This document shows, piece after piece, positions 26,876-36,149 of a stretch of DNA of 64,000 nt. The position numbers were made by a program, and so were the translations under genes. The stretch spans positions 248,001 to 312,000 of the forward strand of contig NZ_PEBU01000002.1 in assembly GCF_002887595.1 (NCBI RefSeq), read 5' to 3'. Origin of the DNA: Bowmanella denitrificans (GTDB taxonomy: Bacteria; Pseudomonadota; Gammaproteobacteria; Enterobacterales; Alteromonadaceae). A model generated the notes under the pieces. It did no database searches and was not told the origin of the DNA. It worked only from the letters and a program-made list of their open reading frames with translations. Positions within the stretch are counted from its first letter, which is position 1; each line of letters begins with the position of its first letter.

Positions 26876-28345
26876 ATGACATCAGCAGACACATTTAACT
26901 TATTGTCGTTCAAGGGCAGGATGAAGATATTACATCTGTCCTGGATGGCTTTTTTTATTACCTTCTTAGTGTGGTTCAACCATGCGCCCTTGTTACAGGC
27001 CATTGCTGTCGACCTGGGGCTGGACAGTCAGCAGATTAAAACCTTGTTGATCCTGAATGTGGCGCTGACCATCCCAGCCAGAGTCGTGATAGGCATGCTG
27101 ACCGACAGGTATGGGCCAAGACGGGTGTACTCTGTATTGCTGGCGGTCTGTTCGTTACCTTGTCTGGCCTTTGCCCTGGCAGACAATTTTATTCAGGCCG
27201 CCATTGCCAGATTTTTGCTGGGCTTTATTGGCGCCGGTTTTGTTATTGGCATTCGCATGGTCAGTGAATGGTTTCCCAGCCATGAGTTAGGCACAGCCGA
27301 AGGGGTGTATGGCGGTTGGGGTAACTTTGGGTCGGCCGCCGCTGCTTTCAGTTTACCCGCGTTGGCCTTGCTGTTTGGCGGCGATGCAGGCTGGCGTTAT
27401 GCCATCGGCCTGACCGGCCTGCTGAGTCTGGTTTTTGCCTTTGTGTATTATGCCAATGTCTCTGATACCCCCAAGGGGGCAACGTATTTTAAGTCACGCC
27501 AAAGTGGGGCCATGGAAGTGACCAGTCGGCAGGATTTTTTTCTGCTGCTGATTATGAAGCTACCTATGTATGGCGCATTGGCTCTTTTGATCTGGAAACT
27601 CTCTGCCAGCGGTGTTGGCCTGCTGCCTGACAGTTTTTGCCTGCTGGCTTATCTGGGGCTGGGGGTATTGTATGGCATCGAAGTGCAGCAAGTCTGGCGG
27701 GTGAATAAGTCGGTGTTTTCAACCCCAGTGCCGGAATTGCACCGTTATTCCTTTAAACAGGTGGCAGTGTTGAACATCCTGTACTTTGCCACCTTCGGCT
27801 CGGAGCTGGCAGTGGTGTCCATGTTGCCGTTGTTTTTTGCCGAAACCTTTGCCTTGGCGCCGTTAGTGGCAGGTATGGTGGCATCGGCTTATGCCTTTAT
27901 GAATTTGATGTCCCGACCTGCCGGCGGTTGGTTGTCAGATCGTTTTGGCCGAAAATCCGTCTTGCTGATCCTCACCGGCGGACTGGCGCTGGGTTACCTT
28001 ATGATGAGCCAGGTCGATAGCAGTTGGCGGCTGCACTGGGCCATTCTGGCGGTTATGCTTTGCTCTTTCTTTGTGCAATCTGGCGAAGGCGCGGTGTTTG
28101 CTGTTGTGCCGCTGATTAAGCGCCGCCTGACCGGCCAGATAGCCGGTATGACAGGTGCCTATGGTAATGTCGGCGCGGTTACCTACTTAACTGTGTTGTC
28201 GCTGGTGGATTATGCCAGTTTCTTTATGGTGATTGCGGCCACGGCAGTATTGGGGTTTATGGTACTGCTGCTGATGGATGAACCTAAAGGACATATGGCC
28301 GAAGTTCGTGAAGATGGTTCGGTAGAGTTGATCACCCTGTCATGA
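26876..28345 (+). CDS. NarK/NasA-family nitrate/nitrite transporter
   Basis: Major facilitator protein of 489 residues with about twelve membrane segments. It has the nitrate-porter features 'LVWFNHAPLLQAIAVDLGL', the first signature 'GGWGNFGSAAAAFSLPAL' and the second 'GMTGAYGNVGAVTYL'. It imports nitrate for assimilation. GGGAG lies 8 bases before ATG 26876. Its stop overlaps the start of the kinase/phosphatase gene (ATGA), so the two are made together. Confidence 0.92.
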   Translation: MTSADTFNLLSFKGRMKILHLSWMAFFITFLVWFNHAPLLQAIAVDLGLDSQQIKTLLILNVALTIPARVVIGMLTDRYGPRRVYSVLLAVCSLPCLAFALADNFIQAAIARFLLGFIGAGFVIGIRMVSEWFPSHELGTAEGVYGGWGNFGSAAAAFSLPALALLFGGDAGWRYAIGLTGLLSLVFAFVYYANVSDTPKGATYFKSRQSGAMEVTSRQDFFLLLIMKLPMYGALALLIWKLSASGVGLLPDSFCLLAYLGLGVLYGIEVQQVWRVNKSVFSTPVPELHRYSFKQVAVLNILYFATFGSELAVVSMLPLFFAETFALAPLVAGMVASAYAFMNLMSRPAGGWLSDRFGRKSVLLILTGGLALGYLMMSQVDSSWRLHWAILAVMLCSFFVQSGEGAVFAVVPLIKRRLTGQIAGMTGAYGNVGAVTYLTVLSLVDYASFFMVIAATAVLGFMVLLLMDEPKGHMAEVREDGSVELITLS

Positions 28346-30096
28346 GCAACGCACCTGCAGTGAGCCTGGCTAACCCCGAGAGCCAGGCTAATACAACTGG
28401 CAAGTTGGACTTGTGTTTTGGTGGTGCCAGCCTAGCCGGGCAGAAAGTCATCAACGACGATGCCTTTGCCGCCCATTTACCCAGTGGCTGGTTGCTGCAA
28501 ATCAAAGGTGGGGTGGCCTGCATTGCCGACGGGGCCAGCCATACCGGGCAGGGCCAGCAAGCGGCACAGTTAAGTGTGCAGCATTTTATTCAGGACTATT
28601 TGAGCACGCCCGACAGCTGGCCGGTTAAAACCAGTGCCGCCCGTATTCTGACATCACTGAATAACTGGCTGTATCATCATGGTCGCCAGGCACCAGGTCA
28701 GATGGGCATGTTAACCACTTTCAGCGCCCTGATTTGTAAGTCCAATACCGCACATATGCTGCATGTGGGAGACAGCCGTATTTACCGCTACCGGGGTGCG
28801 GAGCTTGAGCTGCTGACAATTGACCACCGGCTGAACCGGCCACCTATGCCGCTGTGCAGGGCGCTGGGCATGGACAACTATGTGGAAGTGGACTATCGCC
28901 AGACCGATCTTAAGCCAGGTGACGTATTCCTGCTATGCACCGATGGGGTGCATGATGTCTTGCCGGATGTGCGCCTTAAAGCGCTGCTTGGCAATCTGCA
29001 AAGTGATCTGGAAGCCGGGGCGCAGAGCATAGTGGACGCCGCGCTGACGGCCGGCAGTGCGGATAATATCAGTGCGCTGTTGCTGCGGATTAACAGTCTG
29101 CCACAGCAAGATGAGCAGGAAATATTGTCTCAACTCACCTCGAAGGTTATTCCGCCGGTGTTACAAAAGGGCATGACGCTGGATGGTTTTGTGGTGCGCC
29201 AGGTTTTGCATCATGGTATGCGCAGTCATGTTTATCTGGTCAGCCATAAAGACTGGCCTTGCCCTTTGGTGCTTAAAGCGCCGGCACTTAACCATGACGA
29301 CGATGCCGTCTATCTGGATAGCTTTATCAAAGAACAATGGGTGGCGACAAGGCTGCAGCACAAAGGCATTATGAAAATGTACCCCGCACCGCCCAGTCGT
29401 TTTCTTTACCATCTTTGCGAATATCTGCCGGGGCAGACACTGCGCCAGTGGATGCAAGACCATCCCAGTCCGACCTTAGGGCAAATCAGACCAATATTTA
29501 CGCAACTGGTAGACGTGCTCAGAGTCTTGCAAAGACAGGGGATGGTGCACCGGGATTTACGCCCGGACAATATCATCATCGGTGTGCAAGGCCAGTTAAC
29601 CCTGCTGGACTTTGGGGCTGTGCAAGTGGCGGGCTGGCAGGAAGCCGGAGCCGCTGTGCGAGCGGACGAGCCGCGGGGCGCGATGGAATACAGCGCACCC
29701 GAATGCTTATTGGGGCAGCAGGCGAGCATGTATAGCGATCAATTCTCGCTGGCGGTACTGCTTTATGAACTGTTTAGCGGCAAGCTGCCTTTTTCCGCCC
29801 CCGCACTGTCTCGTAGCAGCCAGGACAAAGTCACGTCGCGACGTTATCACAGCCTGACGGCACACCGGCCGGATCTGCCTGCCTGGCTGGATTTAGTCCT
29901 GCAAAAAGCCACCCGCTTTGAACCGCGCCAGCGTTATGCCGCTCTGTCTGAATTTGCACAGGACCTGACTCAGCCCAGTGGCCGACTATTGGCCAGACAA
30001 TCCAGCTTGTCCCTGCTGGAGCGGCAACCTGTGCGATTCTGGCAGGCGGTGTCGGTGCTATTGGCGCTATTGCTGGTTTGCCAGTGGCTGATATAA
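28342..30096 (+). CDS. fused PP2C phosphatase and Ser/Thr protein kinase with C-terminal membrane anchor
   Basis: 584 residues with two opposing activities. Residues about 30-255 are a PP2C domain ('VINDDAFAAHL', 'ACIADGASHTGQG', 'VGDSRIYRYRG', 'LLCTDGVHDVLPD', 'SADNISALLL'). Residues about 275-545 are a kinase with the ATP Lys in 'LVLKAPA', catalytic loop 'HRDLRPDNIII', 'LLDFGAVQVAG' and 'EYSAPECLLG'. The glycine-rich loop is atypical. A hydrophobic helix near 565-582 anchors it at the inner membrane. Such fusions occur beside nitrate transporters in several gammaproteobacteria, but the substrate is not known to me; the co-translated transporter is the obvious candidate. Confidence 0.9.
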   Translation: MSNAPAVSLANPESQANTTGKLDLCFGGASLAGQKVINDDAFAAHLPSGWLLQIKGGVACIADGASHTGQGQQAAQLSVQHFIQDYLSTPDSWPVKTSAARILTSLNNWLYHHGRQAPGQMGMLTTFSALICKSNTAHMLHVGDSRIYRYRGAELELLTIDHRLNRPPMPLCRALGMDNYVEVDYRQTDLKPGDVFLLCTDGVHDVLPDVRLKALLGNLQSDLEAGAQSIVDAALTAGSADNISALLLRINSLPQQDEQEILSQLTSKVIPPVLQKGMTLDGFVVRQVLHHGMRSHVYLVSHKDWPCPLVLKAPALNHDDDAVYLDSFIKEQWVATRLQHKGIMKMYPAPPSRFLYHLCEYLPGQTLRQWMQDHPSPTLGQIRPIFTQLVDVLRVLQRQGMVHRDLRPDNIIIGVQGQLTLLDFGAVQVAGWQEAGAAVRADEPRGAMEYSAPECLLGQQASMYSDQFSLAVLLYELFSGKLPFSAPALSRSSQDKVTSRRYHSLTAHRPDLPAWLDLVLQKATRFEPRQRYAALSEFAQDLTQPSGRLLARQSSLSLLERQPVRFWQAVSVLLALLLVCQWLI

Positions 30097-30124
30097 GGCA
30101 TTTTTGAGGAAAAACGTAGGGTGC

Positions 30125-30163
30125 TGCACCAGTGAAGTGCAGACTTGCACCCAAGTGGTTTGC
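30125..30163. promoter_or_regulatory. tandem NtrC-like enhancers upstream of nirB
   Basis: TGCACC-N5-AGTGCA (30125-30141) matches the NtrC consensus at 11 of 12 positions. A second, weaker site TGCACC-N5-GGTTTG (30146-30162) follows. Paired NtrC sites about 100-130 bases upstream of a sigma-54 promoter are typical of strong enhancers. Confidence 0.75.
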
Positions 30164-30224
30164 GATGACCTTGTTCAGGCCCGCTGGTTTCTTGTAATGC
30201 GTTGATAATTATGGAGTTAATAAG

Positions 30225-30242
30225 TTGGCATTATGTCTGCTT
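30225..30242 (+). promoter_or_regulatory. sigma-54 promoter of the nirBD-nasA-cobA operon
   Basis: TTGGCATTATGTCTGCTT has GG at 30227-30228 and GC at 30239-30240, exactly ten bases apart. The core GGCATT-N4-CTGC is the same as at the transporter promoter, and the NtrC-like site lies at the same distance. Predicted start near 30252. Confidence 0.75.
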
Positions 30243-30251
30243 AATGGTTTT

Positions 30252-30479
30252 CAGCGCTAAGGCCCGGACGCTTGGCCGTCCACGGACAGTTAGATCCACC
30301 CGGCCTCTAAAGCCGGTGTATAACAGGTCGTCGCCGCGTTAATACAATTTGTCATACGACCCGCACAGACGATGAAGTCTGCTGCCGGGCCGGGCAACGA
30401 AGCCCACAGATACGCATCCCATCAGGGATGGACGGTCTGTGGGCTTTTTTATTTTGGGCCAAAACCCATGGAGTTGAGC
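30252..30479 (+). ncRNA. nitrate-responsive leader RNA of nirB
   Basis: About 230-base leader carrying a perfect attenuator. Candidate ANTAR-recognised stems include CAGAC-GATGAA-GTCTG (30365-30380, six-base loop) and CCGGC/GCCGG around 30300-30316. GCAACGAAGCCC (30394-30405) just before the terminator is identical to the transporter leader. This matches the NasT-dependent leaders known from Azotobacter and Klebsiella nas operons. Confidence 0.7.
30401..30450 (+). terminator. attenuator terminator in the nirB leader
   Basis: AGCCCACAGA (30401-30410) pairs perfectly with TCTGTGGGCT (30436-30445), with an inner CATCCC-ATCA-GGGATG hairpin and a run of T residues (30445-30450). It ends 29 bases before the nirB start. 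Confidence 0.9.
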
Positions 30480-33035
30480 ATGAGCAACACAAAGAAAATA
30501 CTGGTGGTAGGCAACGGTATGGTTGGCCACCATTTTGTTGAACAACTGGTCGGTGCCTGTCCGGGCGCAGAGATTACGGTGCTAAGCGGTGAACCCAGAC
30601 TGGCGTATGACAGAGTGCATCTGTCGGAATTTTTTGCCGGTAAAAGCGTAGAGGATCTGATGCTGACCAGCGAATCCCGCTATCAGCAACTGGGAGTTCA
30701 CTTTTTTTGCAATGCCTGGGTGGAGAGAATTGACCGCCAGGCCAAGCAGGTTTGGCTGAAAGACGGGCGCCATCTGGTGTACGACAAGCTGGTTTTGGCC
30801 ACCGGATCTTATCCTTTTGTGCCGCCCATTCCTGGCAATGATCAGCCCCATTGCCTGGTGTATCGCACTATCGAAGATCTTGAGGCCATTCAGGCGTCGG
30901 CAGCGCAAAGTCGCGTCGGCGTGGTGATAGGCGGCGGGCTATTGGGGCTGGAAGCCGCCAATGCCCTGAAGCAAGCCGGGCTGCAAGCCCATGTGGTGGA
31001 GTTTGCCCCCCAGCTAATGGCGGTGCAACTGGATGAAGGCGGCGGTAAACAACTGCGCAGCAAAATTGAAGCGCTGGGTGTCAAGGTACACACAGATAAG
31101 GCCACGCAGCAAATTGTGGCAGGTAAGCACTGCCGCTATCAGTTGCAGTTTAAAGATGGCGAGGCACTGGAGGCCGATCTGATATTGTTTTCCGCCGGTA
31201 TTCGCCCGCAGGATTCGCTGGCACGTCAGGCAGAGCTACAAACAGGCGAACGCGGCGGCATTATTATCGATGACCAGTGCCGCACCTCAGATCCCGATAT
31301 TTACGCCATTGGTGAATGCGCGCTGTGGCAGGGCAGGATTTTTGGTCTGGTGGCCCCCGGTTATCAGATGGCCCGTGTGGCTGCCAGCCATATCAGCGCC
31401 GGGGAGCTGTGTTTCCAGGGCGCAGATATGAGCACCAAGCTCAAATTACTCGGGGTTGAGGTGGCCAGTATCGGCGATGCGCATGGGAAAACCCCTGGGG
31501 CCTTGTCTTACCAGTATCAGAACCAGCCGCTGGGCATTTACAAAAAACTGGTGGTAGATGCCAGTCAGCAAAGATTGCTGGGTGCGGTGCTGGTGGGTGA
31601 CAGCTCCGATTACGATACCTTGCTGCAATATGCGCTCAACGGTATGGATCTACCGGAATTTCCGGAAAGTCTGATTCTACCCTCGGCGGGCAGCAAACCC
31701 GCATTAGGTGCCGATGCGCTCCCCATCACGGCCACTATTTGTTCCTGCCACAATGTCAGCAAGGGCGATGTTCTCAGTGCCATGGATGCGGGCGCTTGTG
31801 AACTTGGCGCGATTAAAAGCTGCACCAAGGCCAGCACGGGTTGTGGTGGCTGCGCCGGGTTACTGAAAACCCTGGTGGACGGTGAATTGGCCAAACGTGG
31901 CGTGGAAGTGAAAAAGGATATCTGCGAACACTTTGCCTATAGCCGCCAGGAACTGTTCCATCTGGTGCAGGTGGAAAACATCCGTACCTTTGAGGCGTTG
32001 CTGGATAAGCACGGTCAGGGATTGGGCTGCGATATCTGTAAGCCGGTAGCGGCGTCGATTCTGGCCTCCAACTGGAATGAGTTTGTGCTGGCCACCCCGC
32101 ATGTGGGCCTGCAGGACACCAACGACACCTTTTTGGCCAATATGCAAAAAGACGGCACCTATTCTGTGGTACCCAGAGTGCCGGCCGGTGAGATTACCCC
32201 GGACAAGCTGATTGTGATTGGCCAGGTGGCGAAAAAGTATCGGCTCTACACCAAAATCACCGGCGGTCAGCGTATTGATCTGTTTGGCGCCAGAGTCGAA
32301 CAACTGCCGGATATCTGGCGGGAACTGATCGCAGCTGGCTTTGAAACCGGCCATGCCTACGGCAAGTCGCTGCGTACGGTGAAATCCTGTGTCGGCAGTA
32401 CCTGGTGTCGTTATGGGGTGCAGGACAGTGTTGGTACCGCCATTGATATAGAAAACCGTTATAAAGGGCTGCGCTCTCCGCACAAAATCAAAATGGCGGT
32501 ATCCGGTTGTACCAGGGAGTGTGCCGAGGCGCAGAGTAAAGATGTGGGGGTGATCGCCACCGAAAAAGGCTGGAATCTGTATGTGTGTGGCAATGGTGGC
32601 ATGAAGCCCCGCCATGCCGACCTGTTCGCCCAGGACCTGGATACCGACACCCTGATCCGCTATATCGACCGCTTTTTAATGTTCTATGTGCGCACCGCAG
32701 ATCGCCTGCAACGCACCTCGGTATGGCTGGAAAGCCTGGAAGGCGGCCTGGATTACCTGCGAGAGGTGATTATTGACGATTCTTTGGGCCTGGCTGAAGC
32801 ACTTGAAGCACAAATGCAGCAAATCATTGGCAGCTACCAATGTGAGTGGAAAACCGCTATCGGCTCTGAACAGAACCTTAAGCGTTTCCGCCAGTTTGTG
32901 AATGCTGATAAGCCCGACAGCAATATCCAGTTTGTTGAAGAGCGCGGCCAGTGGCGCCCCGCCAGCGAACAGGAAAAGCTCGCTTTCGCTGCTATTGATG
33001 TCCGCCAGATAAGCAGTGAACCCCAAAATGCCTGA
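30480..33035 (+). CDS. nirB: assimilatory nitrite reductase [NAD(P)H], large subunit
   Basis: Reduces nitrite to ammonium. 851 residues: FAD/NAD domains ('KILVVGNGMVGHHF', 'VGVVIGGGLLGLEAANAL'), a BFD-like [2Fe-2S] domain near 420-470 ('CSCHNVSKGDVL' and 'CTKASTGCGGC'), a nitrite/sulfite reductase ferredoxin-like domain, and the sirohaem/[4Fe-4S] ligands in 'SCVGSTWCRYG' (about 636-643) and 'SGCTRECAEA' (about 676-681). The start at 30480 follows GGAG by 6 bases; the open frame upstream runs through the attenuator and is not translated. First gene of the nirB-nirD-nasA-cobA operon. Confidence 0.95.
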   Translation: MSNTKKILVVGNGMVGHHFVEQLVGACPGAEITVLSGEPRLAYDRVHLSEFFAGKSVEDLMLTSESRYQQLGVHFFCNAWVERIDRQAKQVWLKDGRHLVYDKLVLATGSYPFVPPIPGNDQPHCLVYRTIEDLEAIQASAAQSRVGVVIGGGLLGLEAANALKQAGLQAHVVEFAPQLMAVQLDEGGGKQLRSKIEALGVKVHTDKATQQIVAGKHCRYQLQFKDGEALEADLILFSAGIRPQDSLARQAELQTGERGGIIIDDQCRTSDPDIYAIGECALWQGRIFGLVAPGYQMARVAASHISAGELCFQGADMSTKLKLLGVEVASIGDAHGKTPGALSYQYQNQPLGIYKKLVVDASQQRLLGAVLVGDSSDYDTLLQYALNGMDLPEFPESLILPSAGSKPALGADALPITATICSCHNVSKGDVLSAMDAGACELGAIKSCTKASTGCGGCAGLLKTLVDGELAKRGVEVKKDICEHFAYSRQELFHLVQVENIRTFEALLDKHGQGLGCDICKPVAASILASNWNEFVLATPHVGLQDTNDTFLANMQKDGTYSVVPRVPAGEITPDKLIVIGQVAKKYRLYTKITGGQRIDLFGARVEQLPDIWRELIAAGFETGHAYGKSLRTVKSCVGSTWCRYGVQDSVGTAIDIENRYKGLRSPHKIKMAVSGCTRECAEAQSKDVGVIATEKGWNLYVCGNGGMKPRHADLFAQDLDTDTLIRYIDRFLMFYVRTADRLQRTSVWLESLEGGLDYLREVIIDDSLGLAEALEAQMQQIIGSYQCEWKTAIGSEQNLKRFRQFVNADKPDSNIQFVEERGQWRPASEQEKLAFAAIDVRQISSEPQNA

Positions 33036-33042
33036 GGAGCGC

Positions 33043-33420
33043 ATGATGCAGTGGATAACCCTTTGTAAACTCGACGACCTTATCGACAATTCAGGCGTAT
33101 GTGCCTATTTACCCGATATTGAAGGGCAGGGCAGGCAACTGGCTTTGTTTAGCCTTAGGCATGGCGATAAGCAGCAGCTGTTTGCGGTGGGAAACTGGGA
33201 TCCTATTGGTAAAGCCAATGTGATCAGTCGCGGTATTGTGGGCAGTATCGCAGGGGAGCCGGTGGTGGCCTCGCCATTGTATAAACAGCATTTTTCGCTG
33301 CTCAGTGGCCAGTGTCTTGAAGACAACAATATCGCGCTACCGGTGTTTGCGGTCAGGCTCAGCGGTCAGGATGTGCAGATTGCTAATCCGTCTCAGCCTG
33401 TGACAAAAGGAGTGTGCTGA
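33043..33420 (+). CDS. nirD: nitrite reductase small subunit
   Basis: Rieske-fold partner of NirB, 125 residues. 'CKLDDLIDNSGVCAYL' and 'QLALFSLRHGDKQQLFAVGN' match NirD, and as in other NirD proteins the Cys/His ligands of a true Rieske cluster are absent. ATG 33043 has GAGGAG 5 bases upstream. Overlaps nasA by one base (TGATG). Confidence 0.92.
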   Translation: MMQWITLCKLDDLIDNSGVCAYLPDIEGQGRQLALFSLRHGDKQQLFAVGNWDPIGKANVISRGIVGSIAGEPVVASPLYKQHFSLLSGQCLEDNNIALPVFAVRLSGQDVQIANPSQPVTKGVC

Positions 33421-36149
33421 TGCAAGCGGCCGCCCGCCTTTGTGCCACCACCTGTCCGTATTGCGGTGTCGGTTGCGGCGTGGATGCGCAGCTAAGTACC
33501 GATGCACAAGGGCAAAAACACTTGGATGGCGTGCATGGCACGCAGAACCACCCCGCCAATTATGGTCGGCTATGTATCAAGGGTAGCAAGCTACCGGAAA
33601 CAAACGGCCTGCAGGGCAGACTCCTCAGCCCGACGATATATGGCCAGCCAACCAGCTGGCAGCAAGCTATCGACACCGCGGCGCAGGGTTTTACTCAAGC
33701 CATACAAAAATACGGGCCGGATTCGGTGGCCATGTATGTCTCGGGCCAACTGCTGACCGAAGACTATTACCTGGCCAATAAGCTAATGAAAGGCTATATC
33801 GGCAGCGCCAATATTGATACCAATTCAAGGCTTTGTATGTCCTCGGCGGTGGCAGGCTACAAACGTGCCTTTGGTGCCGATGCCATGCCATGTTGTTATG
33901 ACGATCTGGAACAAACCGAGTTACTGGTGCTAATTGGCTCCAATGCTGCCTGGACCCATCCGGTGCTGTATCAGCGCATGGAGCGGGCCAGGGCCATAAA
34001 TCCGGCGTTGAAACTGGTGGTTATCGACCCCAGAAAAACCGCCACTGCCGAACAGGCGGACCTTTTTCTGCCGATTAAAGCCGGTACCGATGTGGCGCTG
34101 TTTAATGGTTTACTGGCGTATCTGGCCGAACATCAGGGGCTGGATCAGGCCTTTATCCGTCAGCATACCCAGGGCTTTGCAGCCACATTAGACTGCGCCC
34201 GTGACTGGACCGTGGCAAAAGTGGCGCAGCTTTGTGAACTGGACAGCCGCGATATCCGCCTGTTTTATCGCTGGTTTTGTAACAGCCCAAGCGCGCTCAG
34301 CTTCTTTTCCATGGGGGTAAACCAGTCCAGCAGCGGCACCGACAAGGTCAATGCCATTATTAATTGCCATCTGGCCAGCGGCAAAATTGGTAAACCCGGT
34401 AGTGGCCCGTTTTCTGTTACCGGTCAGCCCAATGCCATGGGCGGCCGTGAGGTGGGTGGGCTGGCCACCATGCTGGCTGCGCACCTGGATATTCAGTCCG
34501 AACAGGACAGGCAGCTTTTACAGCAGTACTGGCAGTCCCCTGCCATGGTCAAAGCCCCTGGTTTACCTGCGCTGCAACTGTTCAGCCAAATGGCCAAAGG
34601 CAAGATCAAAGCACTGTGGATTATGGGCACTAACCCCATGGTCAGCCTGCCGGACCGTCAACTGGTGGCGCAGGCGCTAGGCCAGTGCGAGCTGGTGGTG
34701 GTATCAGACGCTGTGGCCAATAATGATACCCTGGCCTTTGCCCATATTGCGCTTCCTGCGTGTCCCTGGTCGGAAAAAGACGGAACGGTAACCAATTCCG
34801 AGCGACGTATCTCCCGTCAGCGAAGCTTTTTAGTGCCTGCCGGTCAGGCCAAGCCCGACTGGCAGATCCTCTGCGAGTTTGCCAGGGCCATGGGTTTTAG
34901 TGGTTTTGATTACGCCCACCCCAGTGACATTTTTGCTGAATATGCGCGGCTGACCGGGCTTGCCAATCAGGGACAGCGGGCGCTGGATATCAGTGGCCTG
35001 GCGGGATTAACGCAGCGTCAGTATGAACAACTGTCTCCCATACAATGGCCGGTGAATAGTCATAATCCGCAGGGTTGCAAACGTTTGTTCAGCGATGGGC
35101 ATTTTTACACCCCAAGCGGCCGGGCCAATTTTGTGCCACTGACATACCAGCCGCCCAAGCAACTGACCAACGAGGCTTTCCCATGGGTGCTGAATAGCGG
35201 CAGAGTGCGTGACCAGTGGCATAGCATGACCCGCACCGGCACCGCGCCCGAATTGCTGCAGCATCAGGATCGCCCCTGGCTGGCCATGCATCCCGAGGAC
35301 GCCGCCGTCATGGGTTTACAGGAAGGGCAATTGGTGAAGCTAAGGTCAAAATGCAGTGGTGAGGCACAGGTGATGCTGCAAATTAAGCTGGAAAGTAGCC
35401 AGCGGCGCGGTGAATTGTTTGCACCCATGCACTGGAACCAACAGTATTGCAGCCACGGCGCTATTGGCGCCCTGTTTGCCGCGGTTGGCGATCCTTTGTC
35501 ATTTCAACCCGAACTTAAACACGCGGCAGTGGCGGTATTGCCGCAGCACTTCAGCCAATACGCCATCCTGCTGTGTCGCAATACTCTGAGTGCCGTGCAG
35601 TTAAATCAGTTGAGCCAATACTGGTTGCGCCTGCCCCTGGCTGGTGGGCAATGTTATTTGCTGGCCGGTAAAGATCGGCCCGATTGGCAAGGCATGTTGA
35701 GCGATTGGCTGGGCGCAGAACAAGGACTGGGGCTGAGCGGCCAGCACACCGGCTATGTGGCCCTGCACGGCCAGGCACTGCACTGGGCCTGGCAGATAAG
35801 TGAATTGCCCTGGCCGGTGCTGCCAAGCGCCTGGCTACAAAGCATGCTGGATAACGATGCGTTGGATGACTCTGAGTTGTCCGCCTGGTTAAGGGCGCAG
35901 CCCCCCGCGTCTTTTATGCAGGGCAGGCAAGTCTGCAGCTGTTTTAAGGTGCATGAACAGGCTATTTGCCAGGCCATAAGTGATGGGCATAACAGTGTGC
36001 AGAAGCTTGGCCGGTACCTTGGCTGTGGCACAGGTTGCGGCTCCTGTAAACCAGAGCTGGCCAAGCTGTTGAGCAGTCAACAGCCAGCCTCAGCCAGCCG
36101 TTTGGCGCTGGATACACAAGCGGCGATTATCTTTCAGGAGGCTATATGA
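33420..36149 (+). CDS. nasA: assimilatory nitrate reductase, molybdenum catalytic subunit
   Basis: Reduces nitrate to nitrite in the cytoplasm with Mo-bis-MGD and a [4Fe-4S] cluster. 909 residues: cluster ligands in 'CPYCGVGCGVDAQ' at the N terminus, Mo-binding region 'NSRLCMSSAVAGYKRAFG', C-terminal dinucleotide-binding domain, and an extra BFD-like [2Fe-2S] domain at about 838-880 ('CSCFKVHEQAICQAI', 'CGTGCGSCKPELAKLL'). This tail is typical of proteobacterial NasA that take electrons from a flavoprotein or ferredoxin. ATG 33420 overlaps the nirD stop and follows GGAG by 7 bases. Confidence 0.95.
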   Translation: MQAAARLCATTCPYCGVGCGVDAQLSTDAQGQKHLDGVHGTQNHPANYGRLCIKGSKLPETNGLQGRLLSPTIYGQPTSWQQAIDTAAQGFTQAIQKYGPDSVAMYVSGQLLTEDYYLANKLMKGYIGSANIDTNSRLCMSSAVAGYKRAFGADAMPCCYDDLEQTELLVLIGSNAAWTHPVLYQRMERARAINPALKLVVIDPRKTATAEQADLFLPIKAGTDVALFNGLLAYLAEHQGLDQAFIRQHTQGFAATLDCARDWTVAKVAQLCELDSRDIRLFYRWFCNSPSALSFFSMGVNQSSSGTDKVNAIINCHLASGKIGKPGSGPFSVTGQPNAMGGREVGGLATMLAAHLDIQSEQDRQLLQQYWQSPAMVKAPGLPALQLFSQMAKGKIKALWIMGTNPMVSLPDRQLVAQALGQCELVVVSDAVANNDTLAFAHIALPACPWSEKDGTVTNSERRISRQRSFLVPAGQAKPDWQILCEFARAMGFSGFDYAHPSDIFAEYARLTGLANQGQRALDISGLAGLTQRQYEQLSPIQWPVNSHNPQGCKRLFSDGHFYTPSGRANFVPLTYQPPKQLTNEAFPWVLNSGRVRDQWHSMTRTGTAPELLQHQDRPWLAMHPEDAAVMGLQEGQLVKLRSKCSGEAQVMLQIKLESSQRRGELFAPMHWNQQYCSHGAIGALFAAVGDPLSFQPELKHAAVAVLPQHFSQYAILLCRNTLSAVQLNQLSQYWLRLPLAGGQCYLLAGKDRPDWQGMLSDWLGAEQGLGLSGQHTGYVALHGQALHWAWQISELPWPVLPSAWLQSMLDNDALDDSELSAWLRAQPPASFMQGRQVCSCFKVHEQAICQAISDGHNSVQKLGRYLGCGTGCGSCKPELAKLLSSQQPASASRLALDTQAAIIFQEAI

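Noticed and set aside
31860-32615. 251-codon minus-strand frame opposite nirB
   Set aside because: It is the complement of conserved nirB codons, including the sirohaem-binding motifs, and shows no known domain.
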